DNA from: Candidatus Omnitrophota bacterium
GTDB taxonomy: Bacteria > Hinthialibacterota > Hinthialibacteria > Hinthialibacterales > Hinthialibacteraceae
Assembly (NCBI GenBank): GCA_016934335.1
Contig: JAFGTC010000131.1
Span: 1 to 33,713 of the forward strand
DNA: 33,713 bases
Direction of reading: 5' to 3'
Part shown: in pieces, positions 15,959 through 24,058 of the stretch
Layout of the letters: each line of letters begins with the position of its first letter
How positions within the stretch are numbered: position 1 is the stretch's first letter
Made by a program: the position numbers and the translations under genes
Notes under the pieces: generated by a model
What the model was told of the DNA's origin: nothing
Databases searched by the model: none
What the model saw: the letters and a program-made list of their open reading frames with translations, nothing else

Positions 15959-16846
15959 ATGATAACCAACAATATTCTCGATTTAATTGGAAACACTCCC
16001 CTGTTTCGACTCCAAAACGAACGCGTGTACGCCAAATTGGAATTTCTGAATCCCGGCGGCAGCATCAAAGACCGCGTCGCTTTAGCCATGCTGGAAGGCG
16101 CAGAGCGGGACGGGCGGCTGCGGGAAGGCTCCATCATCGCGGAGCCGACCTCAGGAAACACCGGCATCGGCATCGCTTTGGTGGGCCGCTTAAAAGGCTA
16201 TCAAGTTCGCATCGTCATGCCAGAGAACATGAGCGAAGAGCGCAAAAAACTGATTCGCACTCTGGGCGCCGAACTGATTCTAACGCCGGCTCGAGACAGC
16301 ATTCAGGGAGCGGTGGACCATGTTCGCAAAATGGCGGAGAAGGATCCCCGAGTCTATGTTCCCCAACAATTCGAGAATCCTGATAATCCGCGCGTTCATT
16401 ATGAAGAGACGGCGCACGAATTATGGCGGCAGATGACCGGCGATATCGATTGCTTTGTTGCGGGCGTCGGCAGCGGCGGCACTCTTCAGGGGGTGGGGCG
16501 CTATCTCAAAGAACATAAGCCGGATGTCAGGATTGTCGCCGTCGAACCTAAAAACGTTTCCGCTCTGTTAGGTCATGAGCCCGGGCTGCATCAGATTCAA
16601 GGCATCGGAGACGGTTTTATCCCCGCTGTTCTGGATGTTTCCCTCGTGGACGACGTCATTGAAGTGTCGGATGAGGATGCGATCGAAACCACGCGAAGCC
16701 TGGGGCGCGATTTTGGCTTGTTGGCGGGCATCTCGTCGGGCGCGAATATCTGGGCCGCCCGTCAAATGGCGCAAATGATTTCCGGCAACGTCGCGACGGT
16801 CCTGCCGGATCGGGCCGAGCGCTATTTCAGTACGTCTCTCATGTGA
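15959..16846 (+). CDS. cysK: Cysteine synthase (O-acetylserine sulfhydrylase)
   Basis: A 295-residue PLP-dependent fold-type II enzyme that makes L-cysteine from O-acetylserine and sulfide. Residues 33-42 (GGSIKDRVAL) hold the Schiff-base lysine, Lys37. TSGNTG (64-69) is the substrate-binding loop, and GVGSGGTLQGVG is the PLP phosphate loop. GIGDGFIPAVLD and AGISSGA are the remaining family landmarks. It is complete and somewhat shorter than enterobacterial CysK (about 320 residues). Cystathionine beta-synthase or CysM activity cannot be excluded from sequence alone. The ribosome binding site is weak (GAGATAGG). It is flanked by a terminator upstream and a small HicB-like gene downstream. Its link to the sulfatase further on (sulfur use) is only suggestive. 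Confidence 0.92.
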   Translation: MITNNILDLIGNTPLFRLQNERVYAKLEFLNPGGSIKDRVALAMLEGAERDGRLREGSIIAEPTSGNTGIGIALVGRLKGYQVRIVMPENMSEERKKLIRTLGAELILTPARDSIQGAVDHVRKMAEKDPRVYVPQQFENPDNPRVHYEETAHELWRQMTGDIDCFVAGVGSGGTLQGVGRYLKEHKPDVRIVAVEPKNVSALLGHEPGLHQIQGIGDGFIPAVLDVSLVDDVIEVSDEDAIETTRSLGRDFGLLAGISSGANIWAARQMAQMISGNVATVLPDRAERYFSTSLM

Positions 16847-16900
16847 TTTTTTCCTATTTCCCCTATAATTCGCTCTGAGGTGAATTTTGAGCATAGGTGC

Positions 16901-17113
16901 ATGATGAAGATTCCCATTGTACTTGGCAAAAAAGCAGACGGCGCCTTCTATGCGAAAACCCTGCAGGAGCCGGACTGCTGCGCCGAAGGCCGCACCAAGG
17001 ACGAAGCCGTGAAAAATATCCGCGAGGAAATTCGCTATCGGCTGGAAGTCTGCGCCTGCGCATGGCTGCATGAGAATGCGATCGAAATCGAGGTGCGGAG
17101 AGAGGTTGACTGA
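16901..17113 (+). CDS. HicB-like small protein without a HicA partner
   Basis: A 70-residue protein whose segment AFYAKTLQEPDCCAEGRTKD and following EAVKNIREEIRYRLE match the HicB N-terminal domain pattern (a partial RNase H-like fold: beta-strand, G-x-T-x-E-A, helix). Starts at 16901 or 16904 are both possible; a TATAAT at 16864-16869 could be its -10 box. HicB proteins are usually antitoxins encoded next to the HicA RNA-cleaving toxin, but no HicA-sized frame with the expected GSH motif adjoins. There is also no C-terminal DNA-binding domain. It may therefore be an orphan or a stand-alone HicB-like regulator. Two adjacent cysteines in the middle are unusual. Confidence 0.65.
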   Translation: MMKIPIVLGKKADGAFYAKTLQEPDCCAEGRTKDEAVKNIREEIRYRLEVCACAWLHENAIEIEVRREVD

Positions 17114-17180
17114 AACGGTATCATAATGCAAGCAAAGCCGGCTTAGGTTTTCCTGTTTTTTCTTATGCCTACAACATGGA

Positions 17181-17900
17181 TCATTGTCGATTGAAATTGG
17201 GATCAAAGCGGATAATCATGATTTTTTGCCATATTTTCCTGGATAAGCCATTGGTGAGATTGTCCAGTTCATTCACGGCGTTATTGGCAATCGAATCGTC
17301 GTAATTCTGAACATACAAATAGCCGATTTTGCTGACCAGCGACAACATTTCCGAGCAGTAATCCAGATAGCGGCTTAGCTGATAATCTGTTAACGCCCTT
17401 TCGGGGGAGTGCGGCGTCGGCATATTGATTTTAGAAATGCCCGCGGGATCTTTGGTTAATTGATGCGCGTCGACGATATGCGCAATGCTTCGCAGGCGAT
17501 TCACGGCGTTAATAATGCGCTTGCGCTTTCTTCGATTTTCCCACGTCATTAAAAATAAGATGCCCGCTCCTATGAGCACGATTTCATTGAGTCCCGCTTC
17601 AGTTAATTGGATGAAATCGACCATGTTGATTTCATGAAGGTTCAAGTTCAGTTGTTGAATGGATGCGGCCAATAGTAAGCCAAGCAGACAAATCACCGTA
17701 TAAACAAAAAGCCGCAAAAAATAACTCGGACGGGATATCCAGCGGACGGTTTTGTCGGTTTCTAAGGAAATCTCATGCAGCGCTTGACATACGGATGAAA
17801 GCCCCGATTGGGGAAAGCGGTCGTTGATGCGTAGAATGAGACGCTCAATGGTTTTCTGAATTTCTTCGATTCGCAAAATGATTTTCGCTTGGTCGCCCAT
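17181..17900 (-). CDS. Two-TM membrane protein with cytoplasmic helical domains, unknown function
   Basis: A 239-residue protein. An amphipathic N-terminal region (1-55) resembles a short coiled coil. Membrane helices lie at about 61-81 and 103-120, the second followed by the strongly basic ENRRKRKR, which places the C-terminus in the cytoplasm. The remaining 115 residues look helical and end in a basic segment (SRKIWQKIMIIRF). GGAAG lies just before the ATG at 17900. I do not recognise the family. It stands alone, convergent with the HicB-like gene and divergent from the sulfatase. A structural or sensing role at the inner membrane is possible but unproven. Confidence 0.75.
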   Translation of the reverse strand: MGDQAKIILRIEEIQKTIERLILRINDRFPQSGLSSVCQALHEISLETDKTVRWISRPSYFLRLFVYTVICLLGLLLAASIQQLNLNLHEINMVDFIQLTEAGLNEIVLIGAGILFLMTWENRRKRKRIINAVNRLRSIAHIVDAHQLTKDPAGISKINMPTPHSPERALTDYQLSRYLDYCSEMLSLVSKIGYLYVQNYDDSIANNAVNELDNLTNGLSRKIWQKIMIIRFDPNFNRQ

Positions 17901-18218
17901 AATCTTCCATTTTATCCCTTTATATTTTTTGATTCTATCGCATTATTGTTTAGATTTCATTGCATTGCATGAAAAATGTGAATCATAGTGGAAATTGCTT
18001 AAACTCTGTTTTTTTAATTCAGGATTCTTGAAAGACTGGTCTTTCAACCTATCTTCTGCGTATGATAATGTATTGAAAAATAGGCGTTCTTTTCCTATTG
18101 AACAATCATATCCTCATCTTTAGTTAGAGCGCTAGAGCGGAGGAGACATCGTTAATGACGCCTGAATGAATCATGCAAAATGATTCGCTTTGAGCAGCGC
18201 GAAAGGATGGAATACAAG
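17901..18218. other. Divergent intergenic region upstream of the sulfatase
   Basis: It holds the palindrome at 18028-18047 and a TATGATAAT at 18061-18069 that could serve as a -10 box without a convincing -35. There is also an inverted repeat at 18168-18186 (GAATCAT and ATGATTC around 5 nt) shortly before the sulfatase ribosome binding site. I see no gene of convincing length. The last repeat could fold in the mRNA leader and affect translation. Confidence 0.45.
18028..18047. promoter_or_regulatory. 20-nt palindrome, probable operator
   Basis: TTGAAAGAC and GTCTTTCAA are perfect 9-nt arms around TG. It lies 14 nt upstream of a -10-like TATGATAAT and about 170 nt before the sulfatase start, so binding there would overlap the -35 region. 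No cognate regulator is identified. Confidence 0.5.
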
Positions 18219-19736
18219 ATGGACCGAAGACGATTCATGCAAAAGTGCGCCTGCTCGCTTGGCGCGGCGAGCGTTGGAGTCAGGGCTTTCGCACAGGCGC
18301 ACGATGCGCCGGCGAATGCGCAAAATAAACCGCCGAACATTGTTTTTATTCTAGCGGATGATATGGGGTATGGAGACATCCAGGCCTATAATCTCGAATC
18401 AAAAATACCCACCCCGAATTTGAATCGCCTTGCGGAGGAAAGCATCCGGTTTACGGACGCCCATTCCGGATCGGCGGTTTGCACTCCGACCCGGTACGGA
18501 TTATTGACCGGCCGCTACTGCTGGAGAACGCGCCTCAAAAGCGGCGTGCTTTTCCCGCCCGATGACAAACCGCTGATTGATCAAGACCGCTTAACCATTG
18601 CCGGAATGCTGAAAAAATATGGGTATTACTCCGCCTGCATCGGCAAATGGCATTTGGGCATGGAATGGGGCCGCAGCGAGCTGGACGAAAACCGAGTCGA
18701 TTTTAACAAGCCCATCCAATACGGGCCGACGGATACGGGTTTTGACGAATTCTTCGGTATCGCCGGATCGCTGGATATGATTCCTTATGCTTTTTATCGA
18801 AACCATACGGCGGTTCAAAGAGTCGTTGAAACGCAGCCGGCCTTGAAATTCCCCCGGTTCATTCGCCAGGGCCCCAGAGCCAATGGCTTCGATCCCGGGC
18901 GGGTTTTGGATGAACTGACGAAGCAGGCCGTCGATTTTATCCACCGGCGCGCCAGGGAAAGTAATCCCTTCTTCTTGTATTTCCCCATGACGGCTCCTCA
19001 TAAACCCGTTTGGCCCGCCGAGCGTTTTCAAGGGAAGACGGATCTTGGCCCTTACGGCGATTTTGTCGCTCAAACTGACTGGACCGTCGGCCGGGTTTTG
19101 CAGGCGTTGGAAGAGACCGGCGCGGTGGATAATACCCTGGTGATGTACAGCAGCGACAACGGATCGTATATGTATCGTCTATCTCAAAACGAACCGGACC
19201 ATGTGCAGGATTCCGGCGTTCAGGGATATCATCCTTCGAATCATCAACCCAATGGGCCATGGCGCGGAACCAAGGCGGATATCTGGGAGGCCGGCCATCG
19301 CGTGCCGCTTATGGTTCGCTGGCCGGGGCGTGCGAAGCCAGGCGCGCAATGCGATCAAACCGTCTGCCTGACAGATGTTTTCGCCTCCTGCTCGGATGTG
19401 GTCGGTTTTTCGATTCCCAAACAAGCCGGTGAAGACAGTTTCAGTCTGCTTCCTTTAATCGAAGGCAAAACGGATCGCATTGCCCGCGCGCCCGTCATTC
19501 ATCATTCTGTGAATGGTATGTTTTCCCTACGCGATGAGAAATGGAAAATGGTGTTCGGCGACGGCTCCGGCGGCCGGGAAAAGCCGGTTGGAAAACCGTT
19601 TCGAGAGCCGTATTTCTTGTTTGATTTGGAAGCCGATCCTCAAGAAACGACCAACTTGATCGCGAAGCATCCGGAAATCGCCCAGCTGCTGCAAGAGAAA
19701 CTTGAAGCGATCATGAACAGCGGCCGCAGCCGTTAA
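18219..19736 (+). CDS. Exported sulfatase (type I, formylglycine-dependent)
   Basis: A 505-residue sulfatase. I chose the ATG at 18219 because it places a twin-arginine-type leader (MDRRRFMQKCACSLGAASVG) at the very N-terminus. The mature enzyme opens with NIVFILADDMGYGD, whose two Asp residues (47-48) are metal ligands. The key motif CTPTR (88-92) is the C-x-P-x-R site; its Cys88 must be converted to formylglycine by a maturase encoded elsewhere. GKWHLG, the TAPHKP segment and SSDNGS are further active-site landmarks, all present. It hydrolyses sulfate esters, probably on polysaccharides; the exact substrate is unknown. A strong terminator follows, so it is likely transcribed alone. Confidence 0.93.
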   Translation: MDRRRFMQKCACSLGAASVGVRAFAQAHDAPANAQNKPPNIVFILADDMGYGDIQAYNLESKIPTPNLNRLAEESIRFTDAHSGSAVCTPTRYGLLTGRYCWRTRLKSGVLFPPDDKPLIDQDRLTIAGMLKKYGYYSACIGKWHLGMEWGRSELDENRVDFNKPIQYGPTDTGFDEFFGIAGSLDMIPYAFYRNHTAVQRVVETQPALKFPRFIRQGPRANGFDPGRVLDELTKQAVDFIHRRARESNPFFLYFPMTAPHKPVWPAERFQGKTDLGPYGDFVAQTDWTVGRVLQALEETGAVDNTLVMYSSDNGSYMYRLSQNEPDHVQDSGVQGYHPSNHQPNGPWRGTKADIWEAGHRVPLMVRWPGRAKPGAQCDQTVCLTDVFASCSDVVGFSIPKQAGEDSFSLLPLIEGKTDRIARAPVIHHSVNGMFSLRDEKWKMVFGDGSGGREKPVGKPFREPYFLFDLEADPQETTNLIAKHPEIAQLLQEKLEAIMNSGRSR

Positions 19737-20092
19737 GCCTGCAACTTGAATCTCCAGCCAAATAAAATCCCTCCCGGCGCAGAGTCTCATGCAATGCGCC
19801 GGGAGGTTTCTGAATAGTGATCTTGTTCGTAAATGGATGAGCTCTTGAGGCTTTATTTTCCGGCAGGAGAATGGAGATTAATTCCTCATCCGTCCGACCG
19901 TCAATGCTTTTGAACAAAAAAGAATTGTCGCAGGCGGCAGGCGTACTCATTGAGCATCCGCGCTGGAATCAAGTCGGGCGGGGATATGACGCTCGCTTCC
20001 GAGTTCATGATTCGAATCCTCCTTACAAGCAGCGAATAATCCCAACCCGAAATGGCAGCCAAAGAAAGAAAAGACAAGGCGCATATGATCCA
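19737..20092. other. Intergenic region between convergent sulfatase and CRISPR operon
   Basis: Apart from the terminator at 19770-19812 I find no supported feature. There is no repeat-spacer pattern, although this is where an array would often lie beyond the last cas gene. An 80-codon plus-strand frame (19871-20113) has no good ribosome binding site and runs into csb2, so I leave it out. Confidence 0.55.
19770..19812 (+). terminator. Strong intrinsic terminator after the sulfatase
   Basis: CCTCCCGGCGCA (19770-19781) and TGCGCCGGGAGG (19795-19806) form a perfect 12-bp GC-rich stem around 13 nt, followed by TTTCTG. The U-tract is short but the stem is very stable. It has the same 13-nt loop length as the terminator at 15809. 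Confidence 0.65.
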
Positions 20093-21568
20093 CTATTCAA
20101 TTTTGGCGAATAAGCCCAGCCCGCAATGGCGGCCGGCCCCAATGGCGAGCGGGCCATGGACTTTTAAATCTTCTTTAAATTGAATCCTCAAGTGCACGGC
20201 GGTCTGGCTTAGCAAGTAACCGGGGCGTATATATCCGGTTGGTTTTTTATCGCTGTCATATTTATGCGCGGTGAGCGATTTGGGAAAACACGAGAGAGCG
20301 CTCCATTCAAACTCGCAGGCCTGTTCTACGCCGGCTTGAGCCAACGCTTTTTCAATCAACTTACGCGTCTTCTCCGGCTTATGGTCGTCGTGGCCGGGAA
20401 GAATCACCGGCGTAACGCTTGCCCACGTTCTGGCTGGTTGAGTATAGAAGCGTGCGACATTGTCGTAACGAACTCTCACAAGCGCTGGGGGATTTTTTAT
20501 TTTTGTTTGCGATGTCGGTTCAAGAAGTTCGCCGTCCAACCGCCTTGCCAGATGCTCTAGATAATCGTCGTCGCCCAATGGGGCGGCAATCATCACCCGC
20601 CGTACTGACGGCTCTGTGTGGATGTGTCCGATAGAGGGCAGAGGCAGATAGGAAAACTGACTATGCTCTGAAGAATTGGATTGTACATGACCGGCCACAT
20701 AGGATTCGATCCAATCTCCCGATTTTCCTTCCGGCGGCGATTTCAACATTGCCTCGACGGCGAGATGGCGAACCATGCCGGCAATATGGACAAGCCTGTT
20801 CTGAGGATAGCGGAAAAACGAACCGTCGTCTTTGCGAAGTTCGAAGACGATGTAGGGGCGGCCGATTGGACGTTCAATGCTTGTATAAAATATTTCGTTA
20901 AAGACTTTGGGTTTATCGACTGTTTGCAGCGGCTTGCCATGTTCAATGCGGTTTAATGATAAATTATAACAATGCTTCAAATCATGAAATGTGCTTTGCT
21001 TTGTATTTTCATCTATAGCAGGAGTTCGCAGCATTCCTTCATCGCGATGCACACCGGGCTTGGGGAGCCAGCGTATTCCTGGCAGCGTTTTTATTTCAGT
21101 TTGGAAAATAGTACGAGAATCGGCAAATGCCATATCAATTCCCCATCCTAAACAAATTAGATTACGCGCCACTTTATGAAGTTGTTCTATGCAAGGATTT
21201 GATTCGTTGCTTATATCCCAAATGTAATGAATAACAGGATCATCCAACAAAATCATTGGCATGGTTAGTTTCGCTGTCAATCGTTCCTGGCGATCAAATT
21301 TTTTGTCGCCATCATTGTTGGGAACGAAACGCGTAATGCATGTTCCCTTCTTGGCTCGCGGTGCGATAATAATCGGTGGTGCAAGAGATTGCAGCCACTC
21401 AAGCGCCTGAGTAACAGAAGATTCGATCTCTCCACACCGGGCGTTTCCAGCAACCAATGCTTGAAAAACTCGAAAAGGAGAGGGAGGCCATTCTTGAGGT
21501 CCGTCGCGATCCAGCAGTCCATGATAGCGATTATCAATCCATTGAATTGTAAGAAGGAGATGCGTCAT
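20093..21568 (-). CDS. csb2: CRISPR type I-U/I-G Cas5-Cas6 fusion, Csb2 (GSU0054 family)
   Basis: A 491-residue protein. The N-terminal half opens as a Cas5-like RAMP domain (THLLLTIQWIDNRYHG then PPSPFRVFQALVAGNA), which should bind the crRNA 5' handle. The C-terminal half ends in IGAGRHCGLGLFAKIE, the Gly-rich loop of a Cas6-type RNA endonuclease that would process the pre-crRNA. Csb2 is the fused Cas5/Cas6 of type I-U, now I-G. It is the last gene of the operon, and its ATG overlaps the csb1 stop by ATGA, so it is translationally coupled. The 5' third is more AT-rich than the 3' two-thirds. Confidence 0.88.
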   Translation of the reverse strand: MTHLLLTIQWIDNRYHGLLDRDGPQEWPPSPFRVFQALVAGNARCGEIESSVTQALEWLQSLAPPIIIAPRAKKGTCITRFVPNNDGDKKFDRQERLTAKLTMPMILLDDPVIHYIWDISNESNPCIEQLHKVARNLICLGWGIDMAFADSRTIFQTEIKTLPGIRWLPKPGVHRDEGMLRTPAIDENTKQSTFHDLKHCYNLSLNRIEHGKPLQTVDKPKVFNEIFYTSIERPIGRPYIVFELRKDDGSFFRYPQNRLVHIAGMVRHLAVEAMLKSPPEGKSGDWIESYVAGHVQSNSSEHSQFSYLPLPSIGHIHTEPSVRRVMIAAPLGDDDYLEHLARRLDGELLEPTSQTKIKNPPALVRVRYDNVARFYTQPARTWASVTPVILPGHDDHKPEKTRKLIEKALAQAGVEQACEFEWSALSCFPKSLTAHKYDSDKKPTGYIRPGYLLSQTAVHLRIQFKEDLKVHGPLAIGAGRHCGLGLFAKIE

Positions 21569-23214
21569 TGCGAATTCTCCGAAGATTCATCTTGATCATT
21601 TGCTGAATCAGTCTTTGTTTTTTGCTCTTTTTTAAACTGGCTGATCATATCTACCATTTTTTTATGCGCCTCATGAGAATCTTCATGGTCAATTGCAATT
21701 TTTAATAGATCGTTGACAATTGGGAGTATACAGTCAGGTAATGTTTCGTTATTAGACATTGATTCCAAAAGACTTGCAACTTCTTGGAAATCTTCTATTT
21801 TCTTAACACACGGTTTACCTTTTCTTGGTTTTACCCCGATATTTTTTTTTACTTTTTTCAATTCCTCATTTACTGGTTTGAAAGGATCCTTATTTTGAAG
21901 ATCAAATTTAGTAAGATTTTTTTTTGTAATTGGACCTAATTTGCGAATCTTATCTCTATCCTCTTTTGACCTTGACAAGAAATTTTCAGCAACATCCTTT
22001 TCAAAGATAACATCATTATAATCTCTTTGTTTATCAGAAATATCAGCCTCTTCAAAAAATTTGTTTCTCGCAGTTTTTGCATAATTAAGTATTTCTTCCA
22101 TATCATATGACCAAGATTCGGATTCTTTCGAGCGATATATTAATAGGCATGTTTTCCCATCGTTATTCTCATCGTTATTCCCATCGTTATTCTCATCGTT
22201 ATTCTCATCGTTATTCTCATCGTTATTCTCATCGTTATTCTTATCGTTATTCTTATCGTTATTTGAGAAAACGAGATGACAGCCTTCTCGAAGATTTAGG
22301 TCTGGTTCATAAGTTGCAGCGACTAACGCTAAACCGAGTATGTATTGTTGTAATAAATCTGTCTCTTTTTCTGTAAAGCCTTTCAATGTTCGAATTGCAG
22401 CCAAATTCAGGTTGACTGTCCTGACGAGTGTGCTCTTATCAGTAAGTTTAACGCCTCCGACAGCCTGTGTATTGAGCGCATGCACCATACCTTCTTGTGA
22501 TAAATTGCTATCTTCTCCTTTTCCTTTTTCTATATCTTCATGGATTGCTCCGACATCAACATAATTTACAGCAGGCGTGAATTGTGCAGAACGAGATAAT
22601 TCGAGAACATTAGTAGCGCGAATCTGAGCTTTCAGAACTCTTTGAACTTTTACATAAGTTGAGCGAGAATCCCATACCCCAAAAACAAGCGATGTTGGAG
22701 CAATTTTTGCTAGACCAAAGTAATTTTTTTGCTTAGCGTCAGTAAATGCTTGATGAAAATCAGCTGCCATAGATGAAAATCGCACGACAGCATCGCCAGC
22801 ACGATGACCTACATCTAATAAGTTGACTGTCTCCTCACCTACTGTGATTTCAATTTGAGGTACAAGATTTCCATCATCAATAGTTTTGAATATCGGTTCA
22901 ATTCGATTGCTTTGAGATTGGGGGCTATCAATTTCACAAATATTAGTCCCATCTGGAAATCGATCAATATTATATCCTGGTTTTTGATCTTCCTTCTTAT
23001 TTCCCTTATCCGACTTTGAATCAGGAGGTAATTCAACCATGACTCGATAATCACCGTCTTGAACTACATGCGTTCTGATGTTCCATTTGTTTAAAGGATA
23101 GGTTGGAGGGAATATCACCTGATCATCCATATCCACTGGAACAAGCGGCTGTTTAATGATTAAAGCTACCAGCCCATCATCTTTTAGAAATTCATCGATT
23201 GTAATCTTTTTCAT
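21565..23214 (-). CDS. csb1: CRISPR type I-U/I-G Cas7-like backbone protein, Csb1 (GSU0053 family), enlarged
   Basis: A 549-residue protein, longer than the roughly 350-400 residues I expect for Csb1. Residues 1-310 carry the recognisable family features: LFKTIDDGNLVPQIEI-type segment, VNLLDVGHRAGDAVVRFSS, SLVFGVWDSRSTYVKVQRVL and SRSAQFTPAVNYVDV. These form the Cas7-like RAMP fold that polymerises along the crRNA. Residues 318-353 are a pure NNDx tandem repeat, and residues from about 360 to 549 are a charged, helical tail ending in a disordered Ser/Asp/Glu stretch. AAAGGA lies 8 nt before the ATG. The 5' end overlaps csb3 by 23 nt. The gene is strikingly AT-rich (sampled lines near 32-35% GC) compared with the genes around the locus. 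Confidence 0.85.
   Translation of the reverse strand: MKKITIDEFLKDDGLVALIIKQPLVPVDMDDQVIFPPTYPLNKWNIRTHVVQDGDYRVMVELPPDSKSDKGNKKEDQKPGYNIDRFPDGTNICEIDSPQSQSNRIEPIFKTIDDGNLVPQIEITVGEETVNLLDVGHRAGDAVVRFSSMAADFHQAFTDAKQKNYFGLAKIAPTSLVFGVWDSRSTYVKVQRVLKAQIRATNVLELSRSAQFTPAVNYVDVGAIHEDIEKGKGEDSNLSQEGMVHALNTQAVGGVKLTDKSTLVRTVNLNLAAIRTLKGFTEKETDLLQQYILGLALVAATYEPDLNLREGCHLVFSNNDKNNDKNNDENNDENNDENNDENNDGNNDENNDGKTCLLIYRSKESESWSYDMEEILNYAKTARNKFFEEADISDKQRDYNDVIFEKDVAENFLSRSKEDRDKIRKLGPITKKNLTKFDLQNKDPFKPVNEELKKVKKNIGVKPRKGKPCVKKIEDFQEVASLLESMSNNETLPDCILPIVNDLLKIAIDHEDSHEAHKKMVDMISQFKKEQKTKTDSANDQDESSENSQ
22156..22263 (-). repeat. Nine-copy 12-bp tandem repeat inside csb1
   Basis: Nine contiguous units of the pattern cYYatcgttatt (plus strand) encode NNDK, NNDK, then NNDE, NNDG and NNDE variants on the minus strand, without interruption. 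The unit length is a multiple of three, so copy-number change by slippage keeps the frame and only alters the linker. There are no spacers, so this is not a CRISPR array. Confidence 0.95.
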
Positions 23215-24058
23215 TATGGTTCCTTTCTAGTTTAGCTTGAGAATAAGCTTTGTGTTTTCGCTGGTCAGATCGGAAATAATTTTTGAATATATAGGACTTT
23301 GAATGTGGAAGATTTAAAATGCCGCATACTACAGGACTCAACACGTTAGTAGTTAATGGAATACTCCATACTGTATAGCGCGACATGTTATTGATTCCTG
23401 TTGGAAAAGGTCGTGTTCTTTGTAAACCAATAAAACATAGCGCTTCAACAACTGGACAGCATTGTGATTCCATTTTGTGTCTATCAGGAGAAAAGCCTGA
23501 ATCTTGGGGATGAGATTTGTTTCCACGACGTGAATCGAAATAGAAAGGTTCTCGTTTCTTAGAATTAGTAGTGCGTGTTTTTTTTCTTTCTGTATGTTTT
23601 GGAGTATCATATACAACTAGCAAATGGTTAAAGGGATCGTTGTGGGATGAATCTATTCCATCTAACATCGCTCGAAGAATTTGTTCATGATTCATAGATC
23701 CTGCCCATGTTTTGATTGATCTGTCGTTCCACCAATCTAACTGCATTGCCTCTGAACCATTTTTCCATTTTAGTAATATTGGATTAATCAGGGACTCATC
23801 ATCTTTATCCTGTTCTTTTTTCTTACTATTCGTATCTTTGCCAATATCAAAAGTTAAATTCTGAATTTCGTGGAGGATGTGTTTAAGGTTTTGTTCAGTA
23901 GAAAACTCTGACTTGATACAGAAATGATGCTTCTCAAACCATCCCTCCGCTCCCGGCCACAGCCGATCCGCTAGTTCTAGCAGGCCGCAGCAGGCGAAGA
24001 ATTGGCCGGGGTTGGTTACGTCGACGTTGATGCGAATGTTGGGTTGGGGATTGCTCAT
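23192..24058 (-). CDS. csb3: CRISPR-associated protein Csb3 (GSU0052 / Dpsyc-type subunit)
   Basis: A 288-residue protein. The opening VDVTNPGQFFACCGLLELAD and GAEGWFE (residues 13-43) are what I know as the Csb3 N-terminus. Later family marks are LDWWNDRSIKTWAGS, PFYFDSRRG, GFSPDRH and VVEALCFIGLQRTRPFP. Csb3 is found in place of, or beside, the large subunit (Csx17/Cas8) in type I-U relatives, so it may be the PAM-sensing or bridging subunit; that role is inference. Its ATG overlaps the cas3 stop (ATGA). Composition changes abruptly at about codon 39: sampled lines are near 67% GC upstream of that point and near 35% after it. Confidence 0.85.
   Translation of the reverse strand: MSNPQPNIRINVDVTNPGQFFACCGLLELADRLWPGAEGWFEKHHFCIKSEFSTEQNLKHILHEIQNLTFDIGKDTNSKKKEQDKDDESLINPILLKWKNGSEAMQLDWWNDRSIKTWAGSMNHEQILRAMLDGIDSSHNDPFNHLLVVYDTPKHTERKKTRTTNSKKREPFYFDSRRGNKSHPQDSGFSPDRHKMESQCCPVVEALCFIGLQRTRPFPTGINNMSRYTVWSIPLTTNVLSPVVCGILNLPHSKSYIFKNYFRSDQRKHKAYSQAKLERNHNEKDYNR

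Noticed and set aside
20000..20035. tRNA-like TTCGAATCC segment, a possible attachment-site remnant
   Set aside because: The T-arm does not pair and no other tRNA arms or acceptor stem are found nearby.
19871..20113. 80-codon plus-strand frame between the sulfatase and csb2
   Set aside because: No good ribosome binding site, no recognisable motif, and it overlaps the end of csb2.
22156..22263. Possible CRISPR array
   Set aside because: The 12-bp units are contiguous with no spacers and lie in frame within csb1.
22107..22376. Plus-strand frame with repeated YSHR units
   Set aside because: It is the antisense reading of the csb1 tandem repeat, with no ribosome binding site, inside a well-supported gene.
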